The notes beneath the pieces were generated by a model. It was not told where the DNA came from, did not search any database, and was given only the letters and a program-made list of their open reading frames with translations. A stretch of 64,000 nucleotides of DNA from JANMZO01 sp963763135 (GTDB lineage Bacteria > Actinomycetota > Acidimicrobiia > Acidimicrobiales > JANYDT01). The stretch covers positions 248,001 through 312,000 of the forward strand of contig CAVXNJ010000005.1 in NCBI GenBank assembly GCA_963763135.1, read 5' to 3'. Every line of letters begins with the position of its first letter. The stretch's first letter is position 1. The position numbers and the translations under genes are program-made. Below are positions 8,228 through 17,331 of this stretch, piece by piece.

Positions 8228-10029
8228 GGGACATCCAGATCGTCGCCGTTGTCGACGTCGAAGCCGCCATCACCATCGAGCAGCGTCACGACAAAGCGAG
8301 CACCTCCGCCCGGACGGTCCTCGACCCGGGCGGAGCCATCGTGCAGTGCCGCGTGCGCAGCGACGAGCGACAGTCCAAGCCCGGTGCCCTTCTGCGCGAA
8401 CGTGCCGCGGAGATGGGCCTTGCCCCGGCGGAACCGCTCGAACACCACCGGCTTCTCGTCGTCGGGAACACCCGGTCCCTCGTCGTCTACGACGATCTCG
8501 ATGTAGCGCTTCGTGGGCCCGCCCGGTTCGTCCGCGTAGAAATCCCTGATGGAGACCCTCGTAGCGCCTTCCGCGTAGGTGTTGGCGTTTTGGATGAGGT
8601 TCGCCACAATTCGCTCGACCCGCCGCTTGTCGACCATCACCTCAGACATCGAGAGCTCGGTCACGTCGAGTTCGGCCTGCGAGCCGTTGACGAATATCAC
8701 CTGCGAGATGAAGTCGGGCAGGTCGATTTCCTCGCGGTGCAGTTCCGCTGCACCGGCATCGAACCGGGAGATCTCGAGCAGGTCGAGAACCAGGCGCTCG
8801 AAGTGCCCGGTCTGGGTGACGAGCACATCGAGGGCCCGCTGGGAACGCTCCGGCATTTCGTCGCGCCGGCTGTTGAGCAGCTGGGCCGCGGTCGACAGCG
8901 CGGTGAGCGGTGTGCGCAACTCGTGGCTGACGTCGGAAGCGAAGCGCGCCTCGCGCTCCAGTCGCTGCTGGAGCGACTCCGCCATCGTGTTGAACGAGCG
9001 CAGCAGCGGATCCAGGTCGGCGTCGCCGGTGGGATGGAGCCGGGTATCGAACTGACCTTTCGTGATGTCGGAGGCGGCATCGGCCACCTCTCGGAGCGGG
9101 GCCACCACCCGGGCGCTGACTGCGCGTCCGATGAACGCCGCCCCGAGGGTCGAAATCAGCGCGGCGACCGACAGCGCTCGGGCGAGTTGCCGGAGCTCGG
9201 ACTCCACTTCCGACATGGACGCGATCTCGTAGAACTGGATATCGCCCAGGTTGGGAAGCGACACGCCGACCACGAGCTGCGTGCCGTCGTCGCCGTTCGT
9301 GATTTGATAGGCCGCGTTGGCTTTACGCTCCCGTTGACTTTCCGCCGCCAGCAGTGACGGAAGGGTCGCCGGAACGTCACGGCTCATCTTGAGTGAACCA
9401 CCGCGGCTGTACTCCTGACCGTCGTAAACGAGCAGGGACCTCGCGGCGAGGCCGGATTCCGCGTCGATGCGTTCGAGCACCAGGTTCATGTTCTGCTGGT
9501 TGTCGATCAGCTCCCGGGACGCGACTTCGGCATTGGCGAACGCGAGGCGCTCGATGTTGATGCGACGCTCTTTGACGAAGCTGGTCCGAGCTACGAAATA
9601 GGTCAGCGACGACACCACTATGGAAATGAGCAACGACAGCAGGGCAAGCGCGAACGTGGTTCTGGCGCGAAGGCCGAGACGCAGTTTCCGCATGATCTTC
9701 GACAGCGAGCTGCGCCGCTCCTGCTCCGTGTCAGGCGAGAAATCGGTGGGCACCTTTCCCCCGCGAACGGCGAGAGCGAACGCCGCCGGAATGTTCGCTT
9801 CGTCCTGGTCAAACGGCTTGTGGAGCGGGCCGGGAAAAGAACCGGTGCTCGTCGGCCCAGCGGACGCGGCCGGAGCGGACGGCGCGGATGGTGACGGCCG
9901 GGCACTCGTTCGCGCGGACGGATCGCGTGGAGCGCTCTCGCTGTTCGGGTCCAACCCCGGACCGACGCCATCGCGGCGGGGGTTCGCCGGGTCGAACTTC
10001 GCGAGCTCGCGACCTCCCGGTTGGTTCAC
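8224..10029 (-). CDS. mtrB: Sensor histidine kinase, MtrB type
   Basis: A 601-residue membrane kinase. Residues 1-120 are a Pro/Ser/Ala-rich cytoplasmic tail, unusually long. TM1 is at about 125-147, an extracytoplasmic sensor at 148-282, TM2 at 283-302, HAMP at 303-355, and the dimerisation/phosphoacceptor domain carries DVSHELRTPLTAL with His369. The ATPase domain has the N box (LIQNANTYA), G1 (VDDEGPGVP) and G2 (GTGLGLSLV). The kinase should phosphorylate the MtrA-like regulator encoded just upstream, with a four-base overlap at both ends of the gene. In mycobacteria MtrAB controls cell-division and wall-hydrolase genes. Confidence 0.92.
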   Translation of the reverse strand: MNQPGGRELAKFDPANPRRDGVGPGLDPNSESAPRDPSARTSARPSPSAPSAPAASAGPTSTGSFPGPLHKPFDQDEANIPAAFALAVRGGKVPTDFSPDTEQERRSSLSKIMRKLRLGLRARTTFALALLSLLISIVVSSLTYFVARTSFVKERRINIERLAFANAEVASRELIDNQQNMNLVLERIDAESGLAARSLLVYDGQEYSRGGSLKMSRDVPATLPSLLAAESQRERKANAAYQITNGDDGTQLVVGVSLPNLGDIQFYEIASMSEVESELRQLARALSVAALISTLGAAFIGRAVSARVVAPLREVADAASDITKGQFDTRLHPTGDADLDPLLRSFNTMAESLQQRLEREARFASDVSHELRTPLTALSTAAQLLNSRRDEMPERSQRALDVLVTQTGHFERLVLDLLEISRFDAGAAELHREEIDLPDFISQVIFVNGSQAELDVTELSMSEVMVDKRRVERIVANLIQNANTYAEGATRVSIRDFYADEPGGPTKRYIEIVVDDEGPGVPDDEKPVVFERFRRGKAHLRGTFAQKGTGLGLSLVAAHAALHDGSARVEDRPGGGARFVVTLLDGDGGFDVDNGDDLDVP

Positions 10030-10721
10030 GGAACGAACTTGTAGCCGAGGCCGCGGGCCGTGACGATGTGGACCGGCTCTCCGGGATCGTCTTCCACTTT
10101 GGTTCTTAGGCGCCGGACGTGGGCGTCGACCAGACGTCCGTCGGCGAGGAAATCATGGCCCCAGACAAGCTCGAGCAGCTGCTCGCGGCTGTAGACCTTC
10201 TCGGGATTCGCCGCAAGGAGAACGAGCAGGCGAAGTTCAGTCTTGGTGAGGGGAAGCGGTTCCCCGCGCCGCAGGGCCATCCCGGAATCGGGACGGATGT
10301 CGAGATCGCGGTAGACGTAGGTTCGTGACGTGTTCGACGTCTCCGTTGGGCGCGGCGCCTGTACGCGGCGCATGTGCGCCCGGATCCGAGCGGCAAGCTC
10401 TTTCGGCACGAACGGTTTCGTTACGTAATCGTCGGCCCCCGACTCCAGCCCGGCCACCACATCGAAGCTCGATTCCTGGGCCGTAACGATGATGATCGGG
10501 ACATCGCTGGTCTGGCGGATCGAACGGCAGATGTCGAAACCGCTCATATCGGGAAGTTTCAGATCCACGAGCACCAGCGAGGGCTTCTCGTTTGCGAACA
10601 CGGCGAGACCGTCGGTGCCGTTGCCCGCCTCCAATACGTCGTAGCCCTCATCTTCGAGGACCATTCGAAGCATCAGGCGAACATCGTCGTCGTCTTCAAT
10701 GGTGAGCAGGACGTTGCGCAC
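10026..10721 (-). CDS. mtrA: OmpR-family response regulator, MtrA type
   Basis: A 231-residue regulator. The receiver domain has the acidic pocket EDDDDV (9-14), phosphoacceptor Asp53 in LVDLKLPDMSG, and the conserved Lys in DDYVTKPF. The winged-helix domain (about 135-231) contains LTKTELRLLVLLAANPEKVYSR and ends with RGLGYKFVP, typical of OmpR/PhoB DNA-binding domains. It is the first gene of the mtrA-mtrB-lpqB-like operon; a GGAGGG sequence precedes the start. Nothing is unusual in length. Target promoters cannot be inferred from the window. Confidence 0.95.
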   Translation of the reverse strand: MRNVLLTIEDDDDVRLMLRMVLEDEGYDVLEAGNGTDGLAVFANEKPSLVLVDLKLPDMSGFDICRSIRQTSDVPIIIVTAQESSFDVVAGLESGADDYVTKPFVPKELAARIRAHMRRVQAPRPTETSNTSRTYVYRDLDIRPDSGMALRRGEPLPLTKTELRLLVLLAANPEKVYSREQLLELVWGHDFLADGRLVDAHVRRLRTKVEDDPGEPVHIVTARGLGYKFVP

Positions 10722-10833
10722 CCCTCCATCATGGCCTGATTACCGCAGGTTTGGTGCCAACGGCGCAAATTGTGTGGTTATCCGGCCCCGGAGTTTTCGC
10801 GGTGCTGATTCTTTGACTAATCTCATCACCCTC

Positions 10834-10935
10834 ATGGGATCGCTAATTAAGAAGCGCCGTAAGCGCATGCGTAAGAAGAAGCACAAGAAGATGTTGAAGA
10901 GGACCCGCTTCCAGCGACGCGCCAAGAAGAAGTAG
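10834..10935 (+). CDS. Small ribosomal subunit protein bS22 (AURKAIP1/COX24 domain)
   Basis: A 33-residue, extremely basic protein starting MGSLIKKRRKRM and ending RRAKKK. It matches the mycobacterial bS22 pattern (MGSVIKKRRKRM) over nearly its full length; bS22 binds 16S rRNA near the decoding region. No ribosome-binding site precedes the ATG; TAATCT (10818-10823) lies ten bases upstream and may be the -10 element of an almost leaderless transcript. It is divergent from mtrA. The gene is too short for many annotation pipelines. A strong hairpin lies about 95 bases downstream. Confidence 0.88.
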   Translation: MGSLIKKRRKRMRKKKHKKMLKRTRFQRRAKKK

Positions 10936-11029
10936 CTGTCCCGACTCGTTTGCGGGGTCGTTCGCAGCGTGCCGGCGCCGTAGTTCAAGCGCGGTAGCTC
11001 GGGACACGACACCGGGAGACGCAAGACGC

Positions 11030-11071
11030 GGCCGCTCAGGTCCGGAGGATATCCGGAGCTGAGCGGCCTTT
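11030..11071. terminator. Long GC-rich hairpin between bS22 and the chemotaxis receptor
   Basis: GGCCGCTCAG (11030-11039) pairs with CTGAGCGGCC (11059-11068); inside it a second pair TCCGGA/TCCGGA extends the stem. TTT follows. It lies between convergent genes and probably terminates both. Confidence 0.65.
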
Positions 11072-11110
11072 GCGCGTCGGGTCACGGTAACGGACCCGAC
11101 GCTCGGGAGA

Positions 11111-12748
11111 TCAGACGAGGAACCCGGCCATCAGGTCCTGCAACTCGGCGGCGAGATCCGACAAACCGGCGGCAGCTCCTTTGGCGCCCTGCGCACCCTG
11201 GGCGGTCTGGGCCACCGAGGCGGCGACGTCGGTGATGCTCTCAGCGATCTGGCCGGTGCCAGTCGACGCCTCGGCCGTGCCCCGACCGATCTCGTTGGTG
11301 GTGGCCGACTGTTCCTCCACCGCCGCGGCGATGGTCGCCTGGTACGTGTTCACCTGTTCGATGGTGTCGCTCACCAGCAAGATGGCGTTCGACACCTGCT
11401 CGGCTGCAAACTGGATGCCGGCGATCTTGCGGGCGATGTCCTGGGTGGCGACCTGCGTCTGCTGCGCCAGGCTCTTCACTTCACCGGCCACCACCGCAAA
11501 GCCGTTTCCCGCCGAGCCGGCGCGGGCCGCTTCGATCGTGGCGTTGAGGGCGAGAAGGTTGGTTTTGCCCGCAATGGCCGAGATGGTGCTCACTACCGAG
11601 GAGATCTCTTGGGATGCCAACTGCAACGCATCGGCGTGTTCTCGGGTGGTCCGTGCCGTGTCGGCAGCGTGCTCGGCGACCTGGGAGGCCTCCGCGGCGG
11701 ACCGGGCGATCTCACTGATCGTGGCCGACATCTGGTGGGTTCCCGACGCGACCGTGTTGATGCTCACGCTGATCTGCTCGCTGGCCGCCGACACCGACGT
11801 TGCCTGGGCTGCGGCCTCTTCTGCGCCCGACGCCAGTTGGTCGGCGACGGCCGACAGGGACACCGATGAGCTCGAGAGCGTGTCCGATGAGCGGCCGATG
11901 GCCACCACCGTGGAGCCCAATGTCTCTAAAGCGTTGTCGAGCGCCGTACCTACCAGGCCGATCTCGTCCTTGCTGACCAGGCCGGTGCGGTCACGGAGAT
12001 CGCCCTTGGCGAGCTTCTGGATGACTTCGACGATGCGCTGCAGTGGTCGGGTGATGCCTCGGGCGATCACGAAGCCCAACGCGACCGCCACCGCTAACCC
12101 GATCAGCAGAGCCACCACCATCAGATTCCGAGCCGACGAATACGTCGAGGACGCGGAGCCGGCCAGGTCCTTGGCGTCCTGAGTCTCGATCACGAACAGA
12201 TTGGAAACGGCGTCGGCCATCCGCTTCGCTTCCCCGTTGATGCTGGCGGCCAGGATGGCATTCACCTTCACCATGTCGTTGGCATTCGATGCCGGTAGAA
12301 AATCGTCGTCACGAGCGGCGCGCCATTTGGTCTTTGCGTCGGTGAAATCCGCAATCTCTTTCTGTCGTCGGGCATCGGGCTTCCCGAGGCCCTCAACGTA
12401 GTGCGCCATTGATGCGTCCACGTCCTTGTCCACTTCCGGTATGGCCGCCTCATACTCGGCCCGCATGGCCTCCGTTTGCGCTATGCCGTGCTTCAGGACG
12501 TCGATCCGACCGGTGTTCACGTTGAAGCGGACGTCGGCCAACTGCACCAGGGGAATCGCACCTCGACTGTAGATCTGCTGTGCCGCGGTGTTCACGTTGG
12601 CGAGGGACTCCATGCCGATGTAACCCACGCTGCCGATGGCGACGGCGACAACGGCCACGAGGAGAGCGAGCTTTCGTCCTACTCGCATGTCTTTAAATTT
12701 GGCGGACAGGCCGCCGGAACTGACGGCGGAAGTTTGGGACGCAGACAT
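11111..12748 (-). CDS. Methyl-accepting chemotaxis protein
   Basis: A 545-residue receptor. TM1 spans about 28-46, an extracytoplasmic four-helix-bundle domain 47-207, TM2 208-230, HAMP 231-285, and the cytoplasmic signalling coiled coil fills the rest. The hairpin tip, binding CheA/CheW in the family, is visible as GKTNLLALNATIEAARAG and FAVVAGEVKSLA. GGAGGG precedes the ATG. No che or flagellar gene is present in the window, and no C-terminal CheR-tethering pentapeptide is seen (it ends AGFLV). It may serve a distant chemotaxis cluster or a non-motility pathway. The ligand is unknown. Confidence 0.93.
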   Translation of the reverse strand: MSASQTSAVSSGGLSAKFKDMRVGRKLALLVAVVAVAIGSVGYIGMESLANVNTAAQQIYSRGAIPLVQLADVRFNVNTGRIDVLKHGIAQTEAMRAEYEAAIPEVDKDVDASMAHYVEGLGKPDARRQKEIADFTDAKTKWRAARDDDFLPASNANDMVKVNAILAASINGEAKRMADAVSNLFVIETQDAKDLAGSASSTYSSARNLMVVALLIGLAVAVALGFVIARGITRPLQRIVEVIQKLAKGDLRDRTGLVSKDEIGLVGTALDNALETLGSTVVAIGRSSDTLSSSSVSLSAVADQLASGAEEAAAQATSVSAASEQISVSINTVASGTHQMSATISEIARSAAEASQVAEHAADTARTTREHADALQLASQEISSVVSTISAIAGKTNLLALNATIEAARAGSAGNGFAVVAGEVKSLAQQTQVATQDIARKIAGIQFAAEQVSNAILLVSDTIEQVNTYQATIAAAVEEQSATTNEIGRGTAEASTGTGQIAESITDVAASVAQTAQGAQGAKGAAAGLSDLAAELQDLMAGFLV

Positions 12749-12879
12749 TTGCCCTCCAGGACGTGGTGATGTTCGCTGTGCAAATCGCCTCAGAACCCGA
12801 CGTTCTGTTTCATTTCACGGAAAGACACGCAATCCTGTAATACCGCCGCCGTCAGCGTTCAGTCGCCGCTTGACGATTT

Positions 12880-13593
12880 CTACGCGCCGGTCGTGCGGGC
12901 CACCACCAGTTGCTCGCCCGAAAACGCGCCTTCGACGAACCACGTGGAGCCGCTACCGGCCAGAACGGGGGTTTGACCGGTCAGGTCACCGAGTCGGTCC
13001 CGCCAGATGGCCAACCGGGGTTCCACCGCAAGCGCCGCGGGCTCCAGATCGTTGGGACCGTCGCTGACCGGTCCCCCGAGGGCATCCCAGGCCCGGTACA
13101 CGGCCGGTGTGGCGACGCCGAAAGGCGGGGTCAGAAGCGTGTACGTACGCTCGACGAACGGAAGCGGGCTGAGGATTTCACCGATCCCCGTAACCCGGGC
13201 CCGCCCGCCTACGATGCAGAACGAAACGTCGGCCCCGAGCTTCGCCGCGGCGATCACGTCGTCGGGGCCCGCTCGATTCGCCCACCGGAACACCGCTGCA
13301 GCATCGGCGGACCCACCTCCGAGGCCGCCCCCGGCCGGGATGCGCTTCACGATATCGACGTGAGCGGTTCGCCCGAGCAGTCGCAGCGCCTTGGCCACCA
13401 GATTGTCGGGTGTGGCTTCCACGCTGAGCCCTCGTGCGGCGGTGGCGGCCACGGTGATTGACAGCCCGTCGCCTTCGGTGAAGGTGAGGGTGTCGGCGAG
13501 GTCCAACGAAACCATCTCGGCATCGATGAGGTGGTAGCCGTCGTCGCGCAGCCCTACCATTTTCAGCGAAACGGTCAACTTGGCGGGCGCCAT
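12880..13593 (-). CDS. ispE: 4-diphosphocytidyl-2-C-methyl-D-erythritol kinase
   Basis: GHMP-family kinase of the MEP isoprenoid pathway, 237 residues from the ATG at 13591-13593. That start gives the family N terminus APAKLTVSLK followed by DDGYH; the frame extends upstream without support. The ATP loop PAGGGLGGGSADAA and the C-terminal GSGST are intact. The protein is about 50 residues shorter than E. coli IspE; the loss is spread over the C-terminal domain rather than a single break. It follows rsmA on the same strand, but a 208-base AT-richer gap separates them instead of the usual tight spacing. No ribosome-binding site is evident. Confidence 0.9.
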   Translation of the reverse strand: MAPAKLTVSLKMVGLRDDGYHLIDAEMVSLDLADTLTFTEGDGLSITVAATAARGLSVEATPDNLVAKALRLLGRTAHVDIVKRIPAGGGLGGGSADAAAVFRWANRAGPDDVIAAAKLGADVSFCIVGGRARVTGIGEILSPLPFVERTYTLLTPPFGVATPAVYRAWDALGGPVSDGPNDLEPAALAVEPRLAIWRDRLGDLTGQTPVLAGSGSTWFVEGAFSGEQLVVARTTGA

Positions 13594-13801
13594 TGTTTGC
13601 CTAAATGTCCATGTTGCAGCCCCTCTATTCAACTCACGTTGTAGCCTTATTGACACAACAATCGTTGGCAATCGAGGACACTCAGTACCAGAACTCATGA
13701 GCCACACTCAGTCAACTTTGTGTCGTTGGTCCGAGAAGAATAAATCGACGCGAACTCGTGCCCAAGAAAAACCCAATATAGCCAACCCCAAAAGTGTGTG
13801 T

Positions 13802-14770
13802 CTATAGGTCTACGTACACAGAGCCGGTCGTACAACGTTGGCCAGGAAACGACGCTCTACGAGCATCGGCCCGTAGATTCTTTCGGACCCGAAGCTCGAC
13901 GCCGCATCGCAAACGACCGTTACGTCGATGCGATCCAACGCTGGTGGCGGCCAGGCGGCCCCACGCGAGAACGTCGAGTTCCTCGGGGCGAGCCTCGGGG
14001 GCCACCCCGGCCGCGGCGAACGCCTCGGGCGAGACCAGACCCGACAGTGATCGCCGGAGCATCTTGCGACGCTGACCGAAGCCGGTCTTCACGACGTTGA
14101 ACAGGCGATCGTGATCGACGACCGACGGGTCCACGGCCGGGAGCGGACGCCGGTCGATCCGCACCAGGCCGGAATCAACGTTGGGCTGCGGGATGAAGAC
14201 ACTTGGAGGCACGGTACCCACGGTCTTCGCGTCGGCCCAGTACGCGACCTTCACGCTCACGGCACCGTACGCTTCGCTTCCGGGTTGGGCGGCCAACCGG
14301 TCGCCGACCTCTTTTTGCACCATGACGAGCATCCGCTCGATCTGCGGTACGAAGTCGAGGAGATCGCACAGCAGCGGCGTCGCCACGTTGTACGGCAGGT
14401 TGGCAACGAGCACGTAACGACCGGTCGGACTCGGATGCGCATCGAGGAACGAGGGCCAGTCGATCTTCATCGCGTCGCAGTGCTCGATCGTGACATTCGT
14501 AAGCTCACGTACGTTTATGTGAAGTTCGTCGATCAGGTATTTGTCGATCTCTATCGCCGTGATGGTTGCCCCGGTCTCGGCCAGCGCGAGCGTGAGCGAT
14601 CCGAGCCCGGCCCCGATCTCGATGACATGGTCCGTCGCTTCGACTCCGGCCAACCGGACGATCTTGCGGACCGTGTTGGGATCGACCAGAAAGTTCTGGC
14701 CGAGCGCTCGGCTCGGACGCCCACCGCTGCGCTCGAAATACGCCGCAACTTCCTTGCGTGTCAGCGTCAT
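13802..14770 (-). CDS. rsmA: 16S rRNA (adenine1518/1519-N6)-dimethyltransferase
   Basis: KsgA/RsmA, which dimethylates two adenines near the 3' end of 16S rRNA. The start is the ATG at 14768-14770 overlapping the tatD stop by four bases; the longer frame into tatD is not used. Hallmarks: RALGQNFLVD, VIEIGAGLGSLT (SAM motif I), VANLPYNVATPLL (motif IV, NLPY), and VFIPQPNVDSGLV. The family normally ends a few residues after a sequence like LDVLAWGRLA. Here the frame stays open for about 45 more residues rich in Arg and Ser with no family resemblance. This is either an aberrant extension or the result of a lost stop codon. Confidence 0.93.
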   Translation of the reverse strand: MTLTRKEVAAYFERSGGRPSRALGQNFLVDPNTVRKIVRLAGVEATDHVIEIGAGLGSLTLALAETGATITAIEIDKYLIDELHINVRELTNVTIEHCDAMKIDWPSFLDAHPSPTGRYVLVANLPYNVATPLLCDLLDFVPQIERMLVMVQKEVGDRLAAQPGSEAYGAVSVKVAYWADAKTVGTVPPSVFIPQPNVDSGLVRIDRRPLPAVDPSVVDHDRLFNVVKTGFGQRRKMLRRSLSGLVSPEAFAAAGVAPEARPEELDVLAWGRLAATSVGSHRRNGRLRCGVELRVRKNLRADARRASFPGQRCTTGSVYVDL

Positions 14771-15555
14771 TCGGTGGGTTCCGAAATCCGGAACGCCCGG
14801 TGCGTGTTGGCCCACGACGACGCGGCCAGTTCCTCGACGCTCACCTGTTGCGCCTCAGCCACGGCGGCTCCGACATAGGGAACGAACGCCGGGCGGTTGG
14901 GTTTCCCCCGGTAGGGAATCGGCGCCAGGTATGGAGTGTCGGTTTCCACGAGCGTGCGCTCCCGAGGCGTCACCGCCGCGGCATCGCGGAGGTTCTGCGC
15001 GGTCTTGAACGTGATGATGCCGGAGTAGCTCAGATACACGCCGTCGTGGAGGGCCAGACACGCCTTCGCTTCGTCGGCTCCTCCGCTGAAGCAGTGGAAG
15101 ATCGTGGTTGCGGGCGTGCCTTCGTTGGCGAGCACTTCGAACGTGTCGTCCCAGGCGTCGCGGGTGTGGATGACGAGCGGAAGGTCGTGGGAATGCGCTA
15201 GCTGAATTTGCTTCGCGAACATATCGATCTGCGCGGCACGCGGTGAGTGTTCGTAGTAGTAGTCGAGGCCGCATTCTCCGACGCCGACAACCCGGTTGGC
15301 CGGAGCATTGTCGAGAAGATCGCCGATCCAGTCAAGGCCGAAGGTGGCCTCGTGGGGATGGAGGCCGACCGTGGCCCACACGTTGTCGAACGCCACGGCG
15401 GTTTCGATCGCGGCCCTCGTGGTCGGCTCATCGCATCCGACGGTGATCATCCGTAACACCCCGGCCGCAGCCGCGGCGGAAACGGCTTCGGTGCGGTCGA
15501 TCCGGGGATCGTGAATGTGGCAATGCGAATCAAACCACCGCACGGGCCCGCTCAT
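14767..15555 (-). CDS. tatD: TatD-family metal-dependent hydrolase
   Basis: A 262-residue TIM-barrel hydrolase. Metal ligands are visible in FDSHCHIHD (near residue 10), GECGLDYYYE, LPLVIHTRDAW, IFHCFSGG and LVETDTPYLAP. TatD proteins are magnesium-dependent 3'-5' exonucleases implicated in DNA repair and oxidative stress. The gene overlaps rsmA by four bases, giving the common tatD-rsmA(-ispE) order, and is divergent from the AbrB-like regulator. Length and motifs are normal. Confidence 0.92.
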   Translation of the reverse strand: MSGPVRWFDSHCHIHDPRIDRTEAVSAAAAAGVLRMITVGCDEPTTRAAIETAVAFDNVWATVGLHPHEATFGLDWIGDLLDNAPANRVVGVGECGLDYYYEHSPRAAQIDMFAKQIQLAHSHDLPLVIHTRDAWDDTFEVLANEGTPATTIFHCFSGGADEAKACLALHDGVYLSYSGIITFKTAQNLRDAAAVTPRERTLVETDTPYLAPIPYRGKPNRPAFVPYVGAAVAEAQQVSVEELAASSWANTHRAFRISEPTE

Positions 15556-15637
15556 GCGCTGGCCTTGACCTGGTCACCGGCGAGGTGACCGCGGCGACGG
15601 AGATGTTGAGCAACGGGAACGTTCGTGACCACCCCAC

Positions 15638-15643
15638 TAGGTT
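15638..15643 (+). promoter_or_regulatory. Putative -10 element (TAGGTT), leaderless start of the AbrB-like gene
   Basis: TAGGTT ends six bases before the ATG at 15650. The same hexamer and spacing precede the genes at 24499 and 26907. Confidence 0.55.
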
Positions 15644-15649
15644 AGGGCC

Positions 15650-15925
15650 ATGGCTCCGATGCCCGACGATCAGTTCGCCAACCCCTCCGTTCACGGAATC
15701 GTTCGCCGTATCGACGAACTCGGTCGACTCGTCATCCCGAAGGAATACCGGAAGATCTTCGGCATTGACGTCGGCGACCAGCTCGACATGACCCTGTCGG
15801 GCGACGGCATCTTGATTCGCAAAGTTCAACACGCCTGCGTGTTCTGCGGATCTCAGGACGATCTTGGGATGTTCCGAAACCGCCTCGTGTGCGCCGCCTG
15901 TGTGGCAGCGCTTCGGGTGGGGTGA
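15650..15925 (+). CDS. AbrB/SpoVT-type transition regulator with C-terminal zinc knuckles
   Basis: A 91-residue DNA-binding protein. Residues 14-58 form the swapped-hairpin AbrB domain: GIVRRIDELGRLVIPKEYRK matches Bacillus AbrB closely. The C terminus holds two CxxC pairs (CVFC near 63-66 and CAAC near 82-85), predicting a small zinc-binding module in place of the Bacillus multimerisation domain. AbrB proteins are global repressors binding AT-rich or degenerate sites. It is divergent from tatD and appears to be transcribed leaderlessly from TAGGTT. Targets are unknown. Confidence 0.9.
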   Translation: MAPMPDDQFANPSVHGIVRRIDELGRLVIPKEYRKIFGIDVGDQLDMTLSGDGILIRKVQHACVFCGSQDDLGMFRNRLVCAACVAALRVG

Positions 15926-16077
15926 ACGCATCGCGATTGCTCAGGGGCGGACTGGTTCATCCAACCCACGACGCCGAGCCATGTGATTCAAATTTGAACA
16001 AGGTCGTACACGAAACAGTCACGGAAAGTAGTATTTCGAATCCGCCCTGGTACTCCGAGGAAGGTCTTCAACACCTT

Positions 16078-17331
16078 ATGAACGACGCTGGCCACCAACT
16101 CGAGGCAATCCGGGTGGATCGATGCCGTTGCTGTGAACACCACGAACTCCACGAATTCCTGCATCTCGGGTCCACCCCGATAGCCAACGCCCTCCTGCCG
16201 CTCAATGCCGATCTGTACGAGAAGTCGTACCCCCTGGCACTCGTGTTCTGTCCACGCTGCTCGCTCGTGCAACTCGGGTACGAGCTGCCGGCCGAGGCGA
16301 TTTTCGGGGAGCACTACCCGTATTACTCGTCGTTCTCCACGCAGTTGTGCAGTCACGCCAAGGAACACGCCGACGCTCTGCTCCGCACGCGACACCTCGG
16401 CGGGAGAAACCTCGTGGTCGAGCTGGGCAGCAACGACGGATATCTTCTGCGCAATTTCGTTGAGGCCGGCGTAAAGGTACTTGGCATTGATCCCTCCCCG
16501 GGGCCGGCCAGTGAAGCCGAGAAGGCCGGCGTACCCACACTCGTAGGATTTTTCAACGCGGAGGTTGCGACCAGGCTGCGATCGGAAGGACCTCCAGCCG
16601 ATGTGATCATCGCCAACAACGTCATGGCTCACATTCCGAATTTGAACGACTTCGTTGAGGGAATGTCGATTCTACTTGCCGATGACGGGCTCATTACCGT
16701 AGAGAATCCCTATGTAAGGGAACTTATCCATCATGTCGAATTCGACAGCGTGTACCACGAGCATTTCAGCTACTTCTCCTGCACTTCCGTCGATGCACTC
16801 GTGCGTAGGCACGGTCTGTATCTCAACGACGTGGAGTTCTTCGATGATCTTCACGGCGGCACCTTACGCTGGCATATCGGCAAGAAGGAGAACCCTTCGA
16901 GCAACGCTCTGGCGTTCCTGGCCGAGGAAGAGGAACTCGGAATGCGGAGTTTCGACTTCTATCAGCAGTTCGCTACATCCGTAAAAGACACGAGCCGTGC
17001 ATTGACTGAACTGTTGACATGTCTGAAGAACCGCGGCCAGACGGTGGCTGCGTATGGGGCGGCTGCAAAGGGCGCAACACTTCTCAACTCCATCGGTATC
17101 GGCGAGGATCTGCTGTCCTATGTCGTCGACCGCAATTGGCACAAACAGGATATGTTGATGCCGGGATGCCGCCTTCGAATCTATGACCCGAGCGTTCTTT
17201 CGACAGATCCTCCTGACTATGTCCTGCTCCTGGCCTGGAACTTCAAAAACGAGATAATGGCGCAACTCGAGTCATATACGAAGGCCGGTGGCAAGTTCAT
17301 TGTTCCCGTGCCGTTTCCCACGGTCCTGTGA
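16078..17331 (+). CDS. Sugar C-methyltransferase family protein
   Basis: About 417 residues from the ATG at 16078; the frame is open 189 bases further upstream, so the start is uncertain, but the conserved zinc-binding module begins just after this ATG (CRCCEHHEL and, later, CPRCSLVQL). This is followed by the SAM-binding core (VVELGSNDGYLLRNF), the GIDPSP turn, an IIANNVMAHIPN region and the VYHEHFSYF segment characteristic of TylC3/NovU-type NDP-sugar C-methyltransferases. The C-terminal domain includes AAYGAAAKGATLLN. Such enzymes methylate deoxysugar carbons. The DUF4910 gene follows with a four-base overlap. No deoxysugar pathway is seen nearby. Confidence 0.85.
   Translation: MNDAGHQLEAIRVDRCRCCEHHELHEFLHLGSTPIANALLPLNADLYEKSYPLALVFCPRCSLVQLGYELPAEAIFGEHYPYYSSFSTQLCSHAKEHADALLRTRHLGGRNLVVELGSNDGYLLRNFVEAGVKVLGIDPSPGPASEAEKAGVPTLVGFFNAEVATRLRSEGPPADVIIANNVMAHIPNLNDFVEGMSILLADDGLITVENPYVRELIHHVEFDSVYHEHFSYFSCTSVDALVRRHGLYLNDVEFFDDLHGGTLRWHIGKKENPSSNALAFLAEEEELGMRSFDFYQQFATSVKDTSRALTELLTCLKNRGQTVAAYGAAAKGATLLNSIGIGEDLLSYVVDRNWHKQDMLMPGCRLRIYDPSVLSTDPPDYVLLLAWNFKNEIMAQLESYTKAGGKFIVPVPFPTVL

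Noticed and set aside
11111..12748. Chemotaxis receptor as evidence for a motility locus
   Set aside because: No che, fli or mot gene lies within the window on either side.
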